Below, piece by piece: positions 31,127 to 41,182 of a DNA stretch of 64,000 nt. The notes under the pieces were generated by a model. The model did no database searches. It saw only the letters and a list, made by a program, of their open reading frames with translations, and was not told the origin of the DNA. Every line of letters begins with the position of its first letter. Position 1 is the stretch's first letter. Where the stretch lies: the NCBI RefSeq assembly GCF_026627925.1, contig NZ_JAPNLE010000009.1, forward strand, positions 1 through 64,000, read 5' to 3'. A program made the translations under genes and the position numbers. The DNA comes from Cupriavidus sp. D39. GTDB lineage: Bacteria > Pseudomonadota > Gammaproteobacteria > Burkholderiales > Burkholderiaceae.

Positions 31127-32607
31127 GTGACGATTCCTTTCAAGAACATCCCGAGCAACCTTCGGGTTCCGCTCTTTACGCTGAGCTCGACAACAGCAAC
31201 GCGAACACCGGCGCGACTACCCAGCGCGCGCTGATCATCGGCCAGATGACCGCCTCTGGCACTGGTGTCGCTGGCGTTCCGCAGATTTCGCAGGGCGCGA
31301 CGGAAGCCAAGACGGTGGGCGGCCAAGGCTCGATGCTCGCGCTGATGACTGCTGCATACCGTGCCGCCGATCCATTCGGCGAAGTCTGGTATCTTCCGCT
31401 CGCTGACGATGGCTCGGCCGTTGCCGCTACCGGTACGCTCGCGTTCACCGCGGCGGCAACGGCGACCGGCGTGCTGTATCTGTATATCGCAGGCCAGCGC
31501 GTCACGATGACCGTGACCTCGACGCAGACGACTGCGCAACTCGCGACGGCCCTTGCCGCGGCAATCAATGCGATCGGCGACCTCCCGGTTACCGCAGCTG
31601 CCACGACCTCGACTGTGACCCTCACGGCCAAGAACAAGGGACTCGCCGGCAACGACATCGACATTCGCCTGAATTACCGCGGCGCGGCGGGCGGCGAATC
31701 GCTCCCGGTTGGCTTGGCCGTGACTATCACTGCCATGGCGAGCGGCGCGGTAAATCCGACGCTGACGACCGGGCTGGCGAACCTGCTGGACAAAGAGTTC
31801 GATTTCATCGCACTTCCGTACACGGATTCGACCTCGCTCGACGTCATCAAGTCGTTCTTGAGTAGTGCGACTGGCCGCTGGAGTTGGAGCAAGCAGATCT
31901 ACGGCCACGCCTTCGCGGGCTATCGCGGCACGCTCGGCTCGCTGACTACGTTCGGCACGACTCGCAATGATGAGCACGTGTCCGTAATGGGGTTCAACGA
32001 TTCGCCTTCGCCCGCATGGATTTTGGCGGCTGACTTGGCCGCGACCGCGGCGGCGTCCGTTCGCGCCGATCCTGCTCGTCCGCTGCAGACTCTGGCGCTT
32101 TCGACGTTCCTTGCCCCTCCGCTGCAATCGCGCTTCGCGCTCACCGACCGCAACACGCTGCTGTGGGATGGCATCTCCACTTTCGATGTGGCCGCCGACG
32201 GAACGGTGTCGATCGAGAACCTGATCACCACCTATCAACTTAACGCGTTCGGCCAGGCTGACAACAGCTATCTCGAAGCCGAGACGCTGTTCACGCTGGC
32301 ATATGTGCTGCGCCAACTCCGTTCGGTCGTGACCAGCAAGTATTCGCGCATGAAGCTTGCCGCAGACGGCACGCGCTTTGCGCCTGGCTCTGCCATCGTT
32401 ACGCCAGCCATCATCAAGGCCGACTTGATCGCGCAGTATCAGACGCTGGAATACAACGGCTTCGTACAGCAGAGCGATGAGTTCGCGAAGGGCCTGCTGG
32501 TTCAGCAAAACAGCAGCAACCCAAACCGCGTGGACGTGCTATATCCGGCCGTGTTGATTGCTCAGTTGCGCATCTTTGCGCTGCTGATGCAATTCAGCCT
32601 GTCGTAA
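31127..32607 (+). CDS. Tail sheath protein, Mu gpL-like (frame broken)
   Basis: About 494 residues from a GTG at 31127 (TTTTGGAGAACGCCAA). The start MTIPFKNIPSNLRVPLFYAE needs one extra T in the T3 run 31175-31177; after that the frame is open. Family features: NTGATTQRALIIGQM, LDKEFDFIALPYTDSTSLD, VLLIAQLRIF-like ending. Contractile sheath of a myovirus tail. Confidence 0.88.
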
Positions 32608-32625
32608 GCGAACCTCAACACTGAC

Positions 32626-32648
32626 AACCGCCTTCGGGCGGTTTCTTC
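32626..32648 (+). terminator. Hairpin between sheath and tube genes
   Basis: Stem AACCGCC (32626-32632)/GGCGGTT (32637-32643), UUCG-type loop, then TCTTC. A weak terminator or mRNA-stability element. Confidence 0.6.
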
Positions 32649-32666
32649 ATTTCTGGAGAGCCTACG

Positions 32667-33038
32667 ATGGCAAATCCCAACCGCCTTGCCGGTACCGCAA
32701 GCCTGACGGTGGATGGTGTCAACTATCTACTGGTCGGCGATTTCGAATACAACCCATCGACGGTCACGCGAGAGTCGCTCGTCGGCATGGATGACGTCCA
32801 TGGCTTCAGTGAAAAGAAGCGCGTCGGCTCGATCTCGGGCACGTTGCGCGATACGGGCGGCCTGACCGTCTCCGACCTAAATGGCATGGACAACGTTACC
32901 GTTGTTGCCCAGCTCGCCAACGGAAAAACGATCATCGGCCGCAACATGTGGACGGTGGAAGACCAGACCGTCAAATCAACGGACGCCACCATTGATGTGA
33001 AATGGGAAGGCCCGAAAGTATCGGAAACCACGAGCTAA
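32667..33038 (+). CDS. Tail tube protein, Mu gpM-like
   Basis: 123 residues: NRLAGTASLTVDGVNYLLVG, DDVHGFSEKKRVGSISGTLR, and IIGRNMWTVEDQTV match the Mu gpM/phage tail tube family. Ordered directly after the sheath, as in Mu. Confidence 0.9.
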   Translation: MANPNRLAGTASLTVDGVNYLLVGDFEYNPSTVTRESLVGMDDVHGFSEKKRVGSISGTLRDTGGLTVSDLNGMDNVTVVAQLANGKTIIGRNMWTVEDQTVKSTDATIDVKWEGPKVSETTS

Positions 33039-33041
33039 GCC

Positions 33042-33448
33042 ATGAGCCAACCCGAAGAAAAGACGATCAAGCTGCGCAAGCCGGTCAAGCTCGGCTCCGG
33101 TGAAACCGAAGTGGTCTACGACTCCCTGAGTCTGCGCGAACCGACTGCTGGCGAGTTGGACAAGGCGATGTCGGCCTCAACCAATATCGGCATTGGCATC
33201 ACGCTGATTCACCTCATTTCCGGCGTGCCCCGGTCTGCTATCGAGAAGCTTTCGCAGCGTGACTTTACGGAGGCGAACGAGTATCTCGGGGGTTTTACCG
33301 ACGATGGCCCGACGGCTGCGGAAGCGTAGTCGCCGAGGTCACGCATTTCTACCGCTGGGGGCCTGAAGATGCCTGGCGGTTGAGCCTATCTCGGTTGCAG
33401 TGGTGGCTGGAGCAGGCAATGCGCATTAAGACGAATATGGAGCAGTAA
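33042..33448 (+). CDS. Tail assembly chaperone with programmed -1 frameshift
   Basis: Zero frame encodes 95 residues (ending DDGPTAAEA at 33329), the Mu gp41/GpE-type chaperone (IKLRKPVKLGSGETEVVYDS). The heptamer G GGT TTT at 33290-33296 is in the right phase for -1 slippage (codons GGG GGT TTT). The -1 frame stays open for 50 codons from there, through VVAEVTHFYRWGPEDAWRLS, to TAA at 33446-33448, which overlaps the tape measure ATG. The longer product would have about 135 residues. Two such products before the tape measure are the rule in dsDNA-phage tails. Unlike the other breaks in this window, this one needs no missing base. Confidence 0.85.
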
Positions 33449-35376
33449 TGGCGGCGGCATCGACGTTCCAGGTAACGATTTCTGCGGTTGATAAGGCGAC
33501 AGCCTCTATCCGCAAGATCAAGGCGTCGATCGCTAACGTCACGAAGCCGGCAACCGACCTGAAGGCATCTTTCGCGGCCCTCGGGAAGGAGGTTGGGCTT
33601 GACCGGGTTGCCAAGGGCGTGAAGTCCATCGGTAGCGCGGCGCAGAATGCTGCACGTCATGTCACGTCCATGGTTCCGGCGTTGACGGCGATTGCCGGTA
33701 TCGGTACGGTTGCGGGCATCACGGCGCTGGCTACGGAGTGGGGCAAGGCTGGATCAGAGATTCAGCGCACGTCTGGAGTCATCGGCGTTTCAGCGAACGA
33801 CCTGCAGGTGTTTCGCAATGCGGCCAAACTGGCCGGGCTGTCTGCCGAGGATATGACTGGCGGACTGCAGGGCGTTGGCAATGTCCTCAACGACGCCACT
33901 TGGGGAAGAAACCAGCCGGCACTCGTCATGATGCGCATGCTCGGCATCGAGATGAAGAGGACCAAAGACGGATCAGTTGATGCCACGCGCGCACTGAAGG
34001 ACGTGGCAAACGCCATAGCCGCACGCAAGGGAAACGTTCAGGCGCAACAGTTAATCGCCGGCACCTTCGGGCTATCGGCCCTCTTGCCGATGTTGCAGAA
34101 GGGCGAGAAGGGCATTGATGAGCTGACTGTGAGGTCCAAGAAGTTTTCACCGATCATCGACGCTAAGCAGTTGGCACAAGCCGATAGGTTCAATGAGAAC
34201 CTGTTGAAACTTGAGGGGCAGGCGACAAAGCTCAAGTACGCGTTCGGCAACGCGATGGCCCCCGCCGTCGAGAGGGTGATGACCGCGGTCGGAAAACTGA
34301 TCGACAAGTACGGCGAGGTGGCGGCGACCAAGGTTGCCGAGTACGTCGAGAAATTTGCTACATGGCTGGACCATGTTGATTGGGAGAAGACCGCCGAATC
34401 AGTTGGCAAGTTTGTGGATGCGATTGGCGGCGTGAAAGGTATTGCCATCGGCCTCGCTGCGATCACGTTCGCAGGGCCGATTGCTGGTGTGCTGAGCCTG
34501 ATTTCGAACCTAGCGCTGCTGGCTACAGTCTCTGCGCCTACTGCTGCTGCAGCCCTATCGAAAGTCGCACTTCCTGCAGCCGCCGCTGCGGCGGGCGGGT
34601 ATGGGCTCGGAACTCTTGCCCGCCCGTATTACGACAAGTATGTTCAATGGGCGACTGGCGGAGAGCGCTGGTCGCTGAATGACTACTTTACCGGGACGAA
34701 CCGGCATGACCATGCTGCGACGGGCGGGTACACGCAAGAAGAACTGGACAGCGTGAAGGATGGTGGAGGCGCAAAGCTTTCTGCCTCCTCCAAGCAGCGC
34801 CTTGGCGCGGCTGATTTGTTCTCAGGGCTAGAGTCGCAATATGGGCTTCCCTCCGGCCTGCTGGACGGCGTATGGAGCGCCGAGTCCTCGCGCGGCAAAG
34901 ACATGCTTTCCAAGCGCGGTGCAAAGGGTCATTTTGGGTTCATGGATGCCACCGCTAAGCAATATGGGCTAGACGACCCCAATGACCTGGGCAAGTCTGC
35001 GGACGCCGCGGCGCGCTATTACCGCGACCTGCTGAAGGCGAATGGGGGTGACTTGTCGAAAGCCGCCGCGGCGTACAACTGGGGGCCGGGTAACGTTAAA
35101 AAATACGGGATGGGTGCATTGCCTGCGGAAACGCGCGACTACATCACCAAGGTGAAATCGCAGATGCCTGGCGCATCTCTGTACGCAGGCCAGTCGTCGC
35201 CCATCGTCGCGGCGAACCAGTCCGGCATGAGTGAATCCGCGACTGCTGGCAAGGTTGTGGTAGAGGTCAACTTTACGAATGCACCTGCCGGCATGAAGTC
35301 GTCGGTTCGGTCGTCCGGCAATGTCTCGGCATCGGTCAATATCGGAAACGCTAACGTAACAGGGCCATCTGTATGA
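33448..35376 (+). CDS. Tape measure protein with C-terminal lysozyme-like domain
   Basis: 642 residues. N-terminal coiled region (STFQVTISAVDKATASIRKI), a central helical/hydrophobic section (KGIAIGLAAITFAGPIAGVL), and, at about residues 455-570, a lytic transglycosylase-like stretch (LESQYGLPSGLLDGVWSAES, AAAYNWGPGNVKKYGMGALP). The latter would open peptidoglycan during infection. Shorter than many tape measures. Intact. Confidence 0.88.
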   Translation: MAAASTFQVTISAVDKATASIRKIKASIANVTKPATDLKASFAALGKEVGLDRVAKGVKSIGSAAQNAARHVTSMVPALTAIAGIGTVAGITALATEWGKAGSEIQRTSGVIGVSANDLQVFRNAAKLAGLSAEDMTGGLQGVGNVLNDATWGRNQPALVMMRMLGIEMKRTKDGSVDATRALKDVANAIAARKGNVQAQQLIAGTFGLSALLPMLQKGEKGIDELTVRSKKFSPIIDAKQLAQADRFNENLLKLEGQATKLKYAFGNAMAPAVERVMTAVGKLIDKYGEVAATKVAEYVEKFATWLDHVDWEKTAESVGKFVDAIGGVKGIAIGLAAITFAGPIAGVLSLISNLALLATVSAPTAAAALSKVALPAAAAAAGGYGLGTLARPYYDKYVQWATGGERWSLNDYFTGTNRHDHAATGGYTQEELDSVKDGGGAKLSASSKQRLGAADLFSGLESQYGLPSGLLDGVWSAESSRGKDMLSKRGAKGHFGFMDATAKQYGLDDPNDLGKSADAAARYYRDLLKANGGDLSKAAAAYNWGPGNVKKYGMGALPAETRDYITKVKSQMPGASLYAGQSSPIVAANQSGMSESATAGKVVVEVNFTNAPAGMKSSVRSSGNVSASVNIGNANVTGPSV

Positions 35377-36844
35377 GCATCGCAAGCAGGGTCGGCAGCG
35401 CTGTCGGCAGCATCGGCGGTGTTGCGGCAGCAGCTGGGAAGCTGGCTAGTCTGTTTAACGGCGGGGGTGACTATTGGAGTCAACTTAGGCAGGCAAGTTA
35501 CAACGGCGTCAAGTTTGGGGTTCTGTCTGATAGCGGGACGTTCGGGCGCCGCTCCGTTGTCCACGAATACCCGAGCAAGGAAACCCGGCCTTGGGTCGAG
35601 GATCTTGGTCTACAAACGACGGTTCTGCGGATCAACGGATTCCTTATCGAAAACAGCCTGGCCTACGATTCTTCTGGCTACGGTAGATCTGTTGTTGCTC
35701 AGCGGAATAAGCTGATTGAGGTGGTGCAGGGCGGGCTAAGCGGTATGACCGCGAAGCAGGGTCTCGGCACGCTCGTGCATCCGACGCTCGGGACGCTGAA
35801 GGCGAACTGCATGGAGCTGGAGTTTGGCGCCTCCTGGGATCGCGGCAGGGTTATCGAGGTCCGGCTAGTCTTTGTGCTGGGCGGAGATCGGCTCTACCCG
35901 CAAACAAAGAAACCGACCTCTGACGCAGTTAAGACAGCCGCTGCCGGCCTATACACGCCAACGTTCCTCGGATTCTTGAAGGCGCTGGCGTCAGCAGTGG
36001 TTGCTGGCGCCGCGGCAATCCAGGCGGCGGTATCTACAGCGGTTGGCTGGTATCAGGCCATCAACACGCTGATCCACGACGTAAAACGGTTCTGGAACTC
36101 GATTTCCACGCTTGCCGGGAACTTTGGCCGGCTGTTTGGAGGTGGCAATAGTGGCTATGCGGCCTCCGCTAGTAAGAAGGCCACTTCTGCGACGGTATCG
36201 AGCCTGATCGTCGCTGACACGGTGAACCGGGCCGCGGTCGCAACGGCAGGTGCCACCCTTGAGTCCGCTGCATCCAATGTGCTCGCCGATCCAGCGACGT
36301 TCGCGACGGCAGCCCAAGGTGTTGTATCTGCCCTTGCTGGGTCTGCCGCATCCCCGGCTGATGCGATCCGGCTGCTCTCCAGCCTGATGACATACAGTCC
36401 CACGCCAATAACGGGGCTTCTCAAATCGCTGTGGCACAGGCCGCGGTGCAGACTGCATGCGGCGATTTACTGCGCCGCTCCGTGATTGCACAAATCGCGA
36501 TCTCGGCGACCAGTTACCAGCCATTTTCGGCAGATGACTCTGTCATGGTGCGAGACGCTATCGCCGAACTCATCGACAACGAGATCACGACTGCTGCGGA
36601 TCAAGGCGAGGACGAGGTTTATCTCGCCCTGCGCGCGTTGCGGCAAGCGCTTGTCGAGGACTTCAACAGCCGGGGCGGCGGCCTGGCGGCGACCAAGACG
36701 TATTCGTTCGGGGCGCCTCTTCCTGCGCTGGTGCTGGCGAATCGGCTGTACCGCGATACGACCCGAAGCGACGAGCTGGTGACGCAGGCTGACCCGGTGC
36801 ACCCCGCGTTTATGCCAACTCAGTTCCGCGCCTTGTCTTCTTGA
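35373..36844 (+). CDS. DNA circularisation/baseplate protein (Mu gp43-like, frame broken)
   Basis: About 490 residues. N-terminal DNA_circ_N-type domain (YWSQLRQASYNGVKFGVLSD, RPWVEDLGLQTTVLRINGFL); the C-terminal half (DLLRRSVIAQIAISATSYQP, DEVYLALRALRQALVEDFNS) belongs to the same family. As sequenced it stops at 36485; the G4 run 36413-36416 needs one more G to give ITGASQIAVAQAAVQ. In Mu this position is a baseplate protein; the circularisation name is historic. Confidence 0.8.
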
Positions 36845-37191
36845 TGTTTGCATGAAAGATATTCGCTCGCCACGAACCCGGCCCCAGTATCGTTAATGAT
36901 GATCTGCCTCACTCGAACCCATCCGCTCGGGGTGGCAAGCTTTCCTTCCACATATCCGCGAACATCGTCAGTCTTGTACGTATTTGCATATGTTCGCCCG
37001 CAGCCGGAGTCCTGGAGCATTTTCCGGTTGTAGTCAATGTTCGTGCGTCGGATGTCGAACCCAAAGGCCTGATACGAATACGCGGCTGCTTCTGCGGTAG
37101 TGCAAACAATCGCGTTAGGCGTTTTGAACTTGCATTCGTCCGCAATGGCGGAAGTCGAGAAGAAAAGTAGAGCTACCGCAATATTTTTCAT
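36820..37191 (-). CDS. Secreted small protein, reverse-strand cargo gene
   Basis: 123 residues; signal peptide MKNIAVALLFFSTSAIADEC (cleavage near ADE). Four Cys (CKFK, VCTT, GCGR, SCKH) suggest two disulphides in the periplasm. It is inserted between two baseplate genes on the opposite strand and overlaps the upstream gene end by 25 bp. A second secreted moron-type gene besides 19169-19606. Function unknown. Confidence 0.75.
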   Translation of the reverse strand: MKNIAVALLFFSTSAIADECKFKTPNAIVCTTAEAAAYSYQAFGFDIRRTNIDYNRKMLQDSGCGRTYANTYKTDDVRGYVEGKLATPSGWVRVRQIIINDTGAGFVASEYLSCKHQEDKARN

Positions 37192-37217
37192 TTCCAGTGC
37201 CGAGGTGTAATTTACAT

Positions 37218-38308
37218 ATGGTAGATGACAGCATTCTGCTATCCGTCCATGACTGCATGCTGTCTGGCTGGACCAGACTCAGAGTCACCAGCGGGATCGA
37301 GCGATTCCCCAGTGATTTCGAGCTTGGAATGACGGAACTATACCCCGGCCAGGCCAGCGATGTCGTTGTCCAGCCTGGAGACACGTGCAAGCTGATGGTT
37401 GGTGATACGCCTATTGTTACGGGGTACGTGGACCGCGTGGGCTCCAGCATCAGTCCGAACACGCACGAAATCCGTGTCACAGGCCGGGGAAGTGCCAGGA
37501 TCTTCTTGATTGCGCCGCGGAGTGGCCGGCCGGGCAAATCTCAAATTGCACGGTGTACGACATAGCGAAGAAGCTGGCATCTGCGTACACCGTTGATGTG
37601 CAGTGCGATATTTCTGATCTCACAGTCATCCCGCAGCAGAACATCATGCTGGGGGAGACTGCATACGAGATCATCGAGCGGGCCGCTCGGTTTAGTGCGG
37701 TCCTGGTCTATGAGGGGCGGGATGGGGTTCTGATCCTGTCTCGCGCGAGCTATCTGGCGATGTCGAGCGGCGTCCAGGAGGGCGTCAACATGGAGAGCGC
37801 GGGCGTGGAGCGATCCATGGACCAGCGCTATTCTGAGGTGACTGCCGTCATGATCGGGACGAACAACCTGATGGATCTGAATGCAGTCGGTCAACCCGCA
37901 TACACATCCATAGATGTGAACGTCCCGCGGCATCGACGCCGAATCATCATTTCGGAGTCTGGTGAACTGGGCTGGAGTGTCGGCAAGCAGCGCGCAGATT
38001 GGGAGGTCGCGCGACGGGCTGGACGCTCTGAGGTGTTGCATGTCGTGGTCGACAACTGGCGCGACGTGGGCGGCAACATATGGGAGCCTAACAAGCTAAT
38101 AGACGTTCTGATTCCGTCGCTCAAAGTGTCTAAGGGTCCGGGTGGCTTGGAGCCGGTTCGCTACCTGATTAGCGAGGTGACGCTGAGTCTCAGTGAGGCG
38201 GGAACCCATGCCGAGTTGACCTTGATGACACCGGATGCGTTTAAGCCGCAGCCGATCCTGATTCAGAACCTCTACCCTGAACTTGCTATCCCGGCGCCAA
38301 GACAATGA
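37218..38308 (+). CDS. Baseplate hub protein (Mu gpP/gp44-like, frame broken)
   Basis: About 363 residues from the ATG at 37218. N-part [20 protein letters not shown], middle [21 protein letters not shown]-part [20 protein letters not shown]: the gpD/gpP late-control-type hub. The break at the G4 run 37486-37489 is restored by one G ([15 protein letters not shown]). Hub of the baseplate through which the tube and spike pass. Confidence 0.85.
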
Positions 38309-38891
38309 GTGACCAACGCGGAATCATAGAGCGCCTGGCTAGGCGCGTTCTGCTGTCGCTGGCTCGATCACTTGTGACCACTGTCAACGATGCGGGCGGC
38401 GTCCAGATGATGCAGGTCAAGCTGAATGCGGAGGAGACGCGAGATAACACGCCGCGCGTCCCTGAGTTCGGTTTGGCCTCAAATCCGCCGGTCGGATCGG
38501 ACGCGATCGTGGTTTTCCTCGGCGGTGATCGCTCTCAAGGGGTAGTGCTCGGCACCGTGCACCAGGTGTCGCGGCCGAGGGGTTGAGTCCAGGTGAAACC
38601 ATGATTTACAGCCAGGACGGAAAGCAGGTTTATCTGACGGCCTCGGGCGGAATCTTCGTGAAGGCGAACGGGCAGCCTGTCGAAGTCGACGGCGCGACGA
38701 CGGTTACGATCAATGCGGCAACCAAGGTGCGCATGGTCACGCCTCTGTTGGAGTGCACTGGCGACATCATCGACAACGCCGACACGAATACGCACACGAT
38801 CGCGCAGATGCGAGTGCTGTACGACGAGCACACCCATGGCGGCGTGCAGTTTGGCTCTAGCAACACTGCGGTCCCAAGCAATTCGATGTAG
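38305..38891 (+). CDS. Baseplate spike protein (Mu gp45-like, frame broken)
   Basis: About 195 residues; ATGA overlap with the hub gene. N-part [20 protein letters not shown] and [21 protein letters not shown]-part [20 protein letters not shown], then a beta-helical needle and [18 protein letters not shown] with the HTH...HxH metal-site pattern of spike tips. Stops at 38586 as sequenced; one G added at the G4 run 38579-38582 joins PRG to LSPGET. Confidence 0.85.
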
Positions 38892-38911
38892 TACGTCACC
38901 ACCCAACTCAA

Positions 38912-38933
38912 GCCCGCTTCGGCGGGCCTTTTT
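38912..38933 (+). terminator. Terminator-like hairpin inside the baseplate cluster
   Basis: Stem GCCCGC (38912-38917)/GCGGGC (38922-38927), TTCG loop, CTTTTT tail. Similar intercistronic hairpins recur through the late genes. Confidence 0.7.
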
Positions 38934-38939
38934 ACGCCC

Positions 38940-39386
38940 ATGGCCGACACAAAGACAGTATGGGATGCCGCGAATTCGCGCGGCGATTGGCAGATTGCGG
39001 GCCCGCTTCTCGCCTCTGGTGATGACTTGCAAACGGCCATGCTCATCAGCCTGTTCACTGACAGGATGGCGGATGACAGCGACGTGATCCCCGGCGGCAC
39101 AAATGACCCGCGTGGATGGTGGGGCGACGACGGGCAGACGGTCAAGATCGGCTCCCGCTTGTGGCTGCTGTCGCGCGAGAAGCAGACGCAGGAAACACTA
39201 CAGCGCGCCTATGACTACATCGTTGAGGCGTTGCAATGGCTTATTGACGATGGGGTGGTTGCCAAGTTCGACGTGCTGGTCGAGTGGACGAAAACAGGCG
39301 AACTCGGCGCGCACGTCGTCGCCTACAAACAGGATGGCTCCGCGGCGGCAAGTGCTTACGCGTGGGCATGGCAAGGGATTAACTAA
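38940..39386 (+). CDS. Baseplate wedge protein, Mu gp46-like
   Basis: 148 residues: TVWDAANSRGDWQIAGPLLA, VIPGGTNDPRGWWGDDGQTV, GSRLWLLSREKQTQETLQRA. GP46 family, wedge component. Full length. Confidence 0.9.
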   Translation: MADTKTVWDAANSRGDWQIAGPLLASGDDLQTAMLISLFTDRMADDSDVIPGGTNDPRGWWGDDGQTVKIGSRLWLLSREKQTQETLQRAYDYIVEALQWLIDDGVVAKFDVLVEWTKTGELGAHVVAYKQDGSAAASAYAWAWQGIN

Positions 39387-40500
39387 TGCCGTTCTCTAGG
39401 CCCACACTCTCCGATCTGCGCAGGCAAGTCGCGTCGGATATTGCGTCCAGCGTGCCGGGCTCTGACCCGCTGCTTAGGATTGCGAATCTGAAGGTAACGG
39501 GCGATGTGCAGGCCGGTCTCGCTCACCTCCACTACGGCTACCTTGACTGGATCGCCAAGCAAGCCGTCCCCTATACCGCGTCAGGGGAGTTCCTGGAAGC
39601 ATGGGGCGCATTCAAGAATGTTTATCGCAAGGCGGCGACCGCGGCGTCTGGCTCTGTCACGTTCAGCGGCGCGGTGGGAGCGACGATCCCATCGGGCTCC
39701 ACAGTAGTCCGCGGCGATGGCGAGACATACGCGACGCAATCTGTTGCTGTGGTCGGGTCTGGCGGCACGGCGGTGGCCACCGTACTCGACAGCACTGCCG
39801 GCGCAAACGGTAACTGCGCGTCTGGCACGGCGATGACACTTGGATCGGCGATCACTGGCGTCCAATCCATTGGTGCGGCGTCTACTGCGATTGCCGGCGG
39901 AGCGGACGCAGAGGGGACGACGATTTCTATGCTCGCGTTCTCGGCGCATTCCAGCTAGTCCCGCAAGGCGGCGCGGGAAACGACTACGTGACTTGGGCGC
40001 TGCAGGTGCCTGGTGTGACCCGTGCTTGGTCCAATGGCAACGGTTTCGGCGCAGGAACGGTGGTTGTCTATGCGATGCTTGATGATGCCGAATCAGCCCA
40101 CAACGGTTTCCCGCAGGGTGTGAATGGCGTTGCAACAAGCGAGACGCGCGGAACGCCAACTGCCACCGGAGATCAACTGATCATCGCCAACTACCTCTAC
40201 GCACTACAGCCGGTTACGGCGTTGGTGTATGTCTGTGCGCCCACCGCAGCGCCGCAGAATTTCACCATCAGCGGCCTGTCGTCGGCGACGACTGCGACCA
40301 GGGCGGCCATCTCCGCGGCGATCGCTAATGTATTCGTGCAGTACGGGACCCCGAAGGGCGGAACGGTTGCCTTGTCTTACATCGAGTCGGCCATTGCTGC
40401 GATCCCAGGTACCGCTGGGTTCGTCATCACGGTCCCGGCGGGGAATATCACTACGACGATCGGTCAACTCCCGACCGTCGGCACGATTTCATACGTCTGA
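39386..40500 (+). CDS. Baseplate J protein (Mu gp47-like, frame broken)
   Basis: About 371 residues; start overlaps the gp46 stop (TAATG). SDLRRQVASDIASSVPGSDP, a Thr/Ser/Ala-rich beta domain, and IDVWYARVLGAFQLVPQ-type core (DDDFYARVLGAFQ). Stops at 39958 as sequenced; one G added to the G4 run 39913-39916 restores AEGDDDFYARVL. Connects the wedge to the rest of the baseplate. Confidence 0.86.
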
Positions 40501-41168
40501 TGAGCGCGCCAAACTATTCCGCGGCCGACTACCTGGCCGCGATGCAGGCGCTCATGCCTCGTGGTCGAGTATGGCCGAGAGATGCTGACTCAACCCAATC
40601 CAAAGTTTTGGCCGGTCTAGTCCAGATTTATGCCAGAAACAACGCGAGAGCAAGTGGACTCCTGATCGACGCGTTCCCGGTCACGACTGTCGAATTGCTG
40701 CCCGAGTGGGAATTAACGCTGGGCCTCCCGGATCCATGCGCAGGCGTCTCGCCAACGATCCAAGTGCGTCGAAACCAAGTCGTCGCGAAACTGGCGAGCA
40801 GCGGCGGCCAGTCGGTCGCTTACTTCATTGGTCTGGCAGCGAATCTCGGGTACGACGCCCAGGTCGAGAACCACGCGCCGTTCCGCTGCGGGCAGAGCCG
40901 TGCGGGGCAACCGGTTGGGTCGCCGGATTGGTTCTTTGCTTGGTCGCTTCACGCTCCATCCGCATCGGTAATTCGCTTTCGAGCCGGCCAGTCGGCCGCA
41001 GGCGAAGCGCTCGGGAGTTGGGGTAACGCCGTTCTTGAGTGCGAGATCAGGGCGGTCGCTCCGGCCCATTCCATTGTTCTGTTTGCCTACGACCTACCGA
41101 TTCCGGTGGTCACCTATCTAGGGGCGCCAGTCGTTGACGGGAGCGGTGCTCCGGTTGTTGCTCTATAA
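40500..41168 (+). CDS. Baseplate/tail fibre connector, Mu gp48/YmfQ-like (DUF2313)
   Basis: 222 residues. YSAADYLAAMQALMPRGRVW and LPEWELTLGLPDPCAGVSPT are DUF2313 hallmarks. The C-terminus holds two copies of FRCGQSRAGQPVGS/FRAGQSAAGEALGS, a feature of YmfQ proteins. Intact. Confidence 0.88.
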   Translation: MSAPNYSAADYLAAMQALMPRGRVWPRDADSTQSKVLAGLVQIYARNNARASGLLIDAFPVTTVELLPEWELTLGLPDPCAGVSPTIQVRRNQVVAKLASSGGQSVAYFIGLAANLGYDAQVENHAPFRCGQSRAGQPVGSPDWFFAWSLHAPSASVIRFRAGQSAAGEALGSWGNAVLECEIRAVAPAHSIVLFAYDLPIPVVTYLGAPVVDGSGAPVVAL

Positions 41169-41182
41169 GGACTCATCTCGAT

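Noticed and set aside
31069-32508. Long antisense frame opposite the tail sheath
   Set aside because: The plus strand encodes a recognisable sheath protein; the antisense reading has no support.
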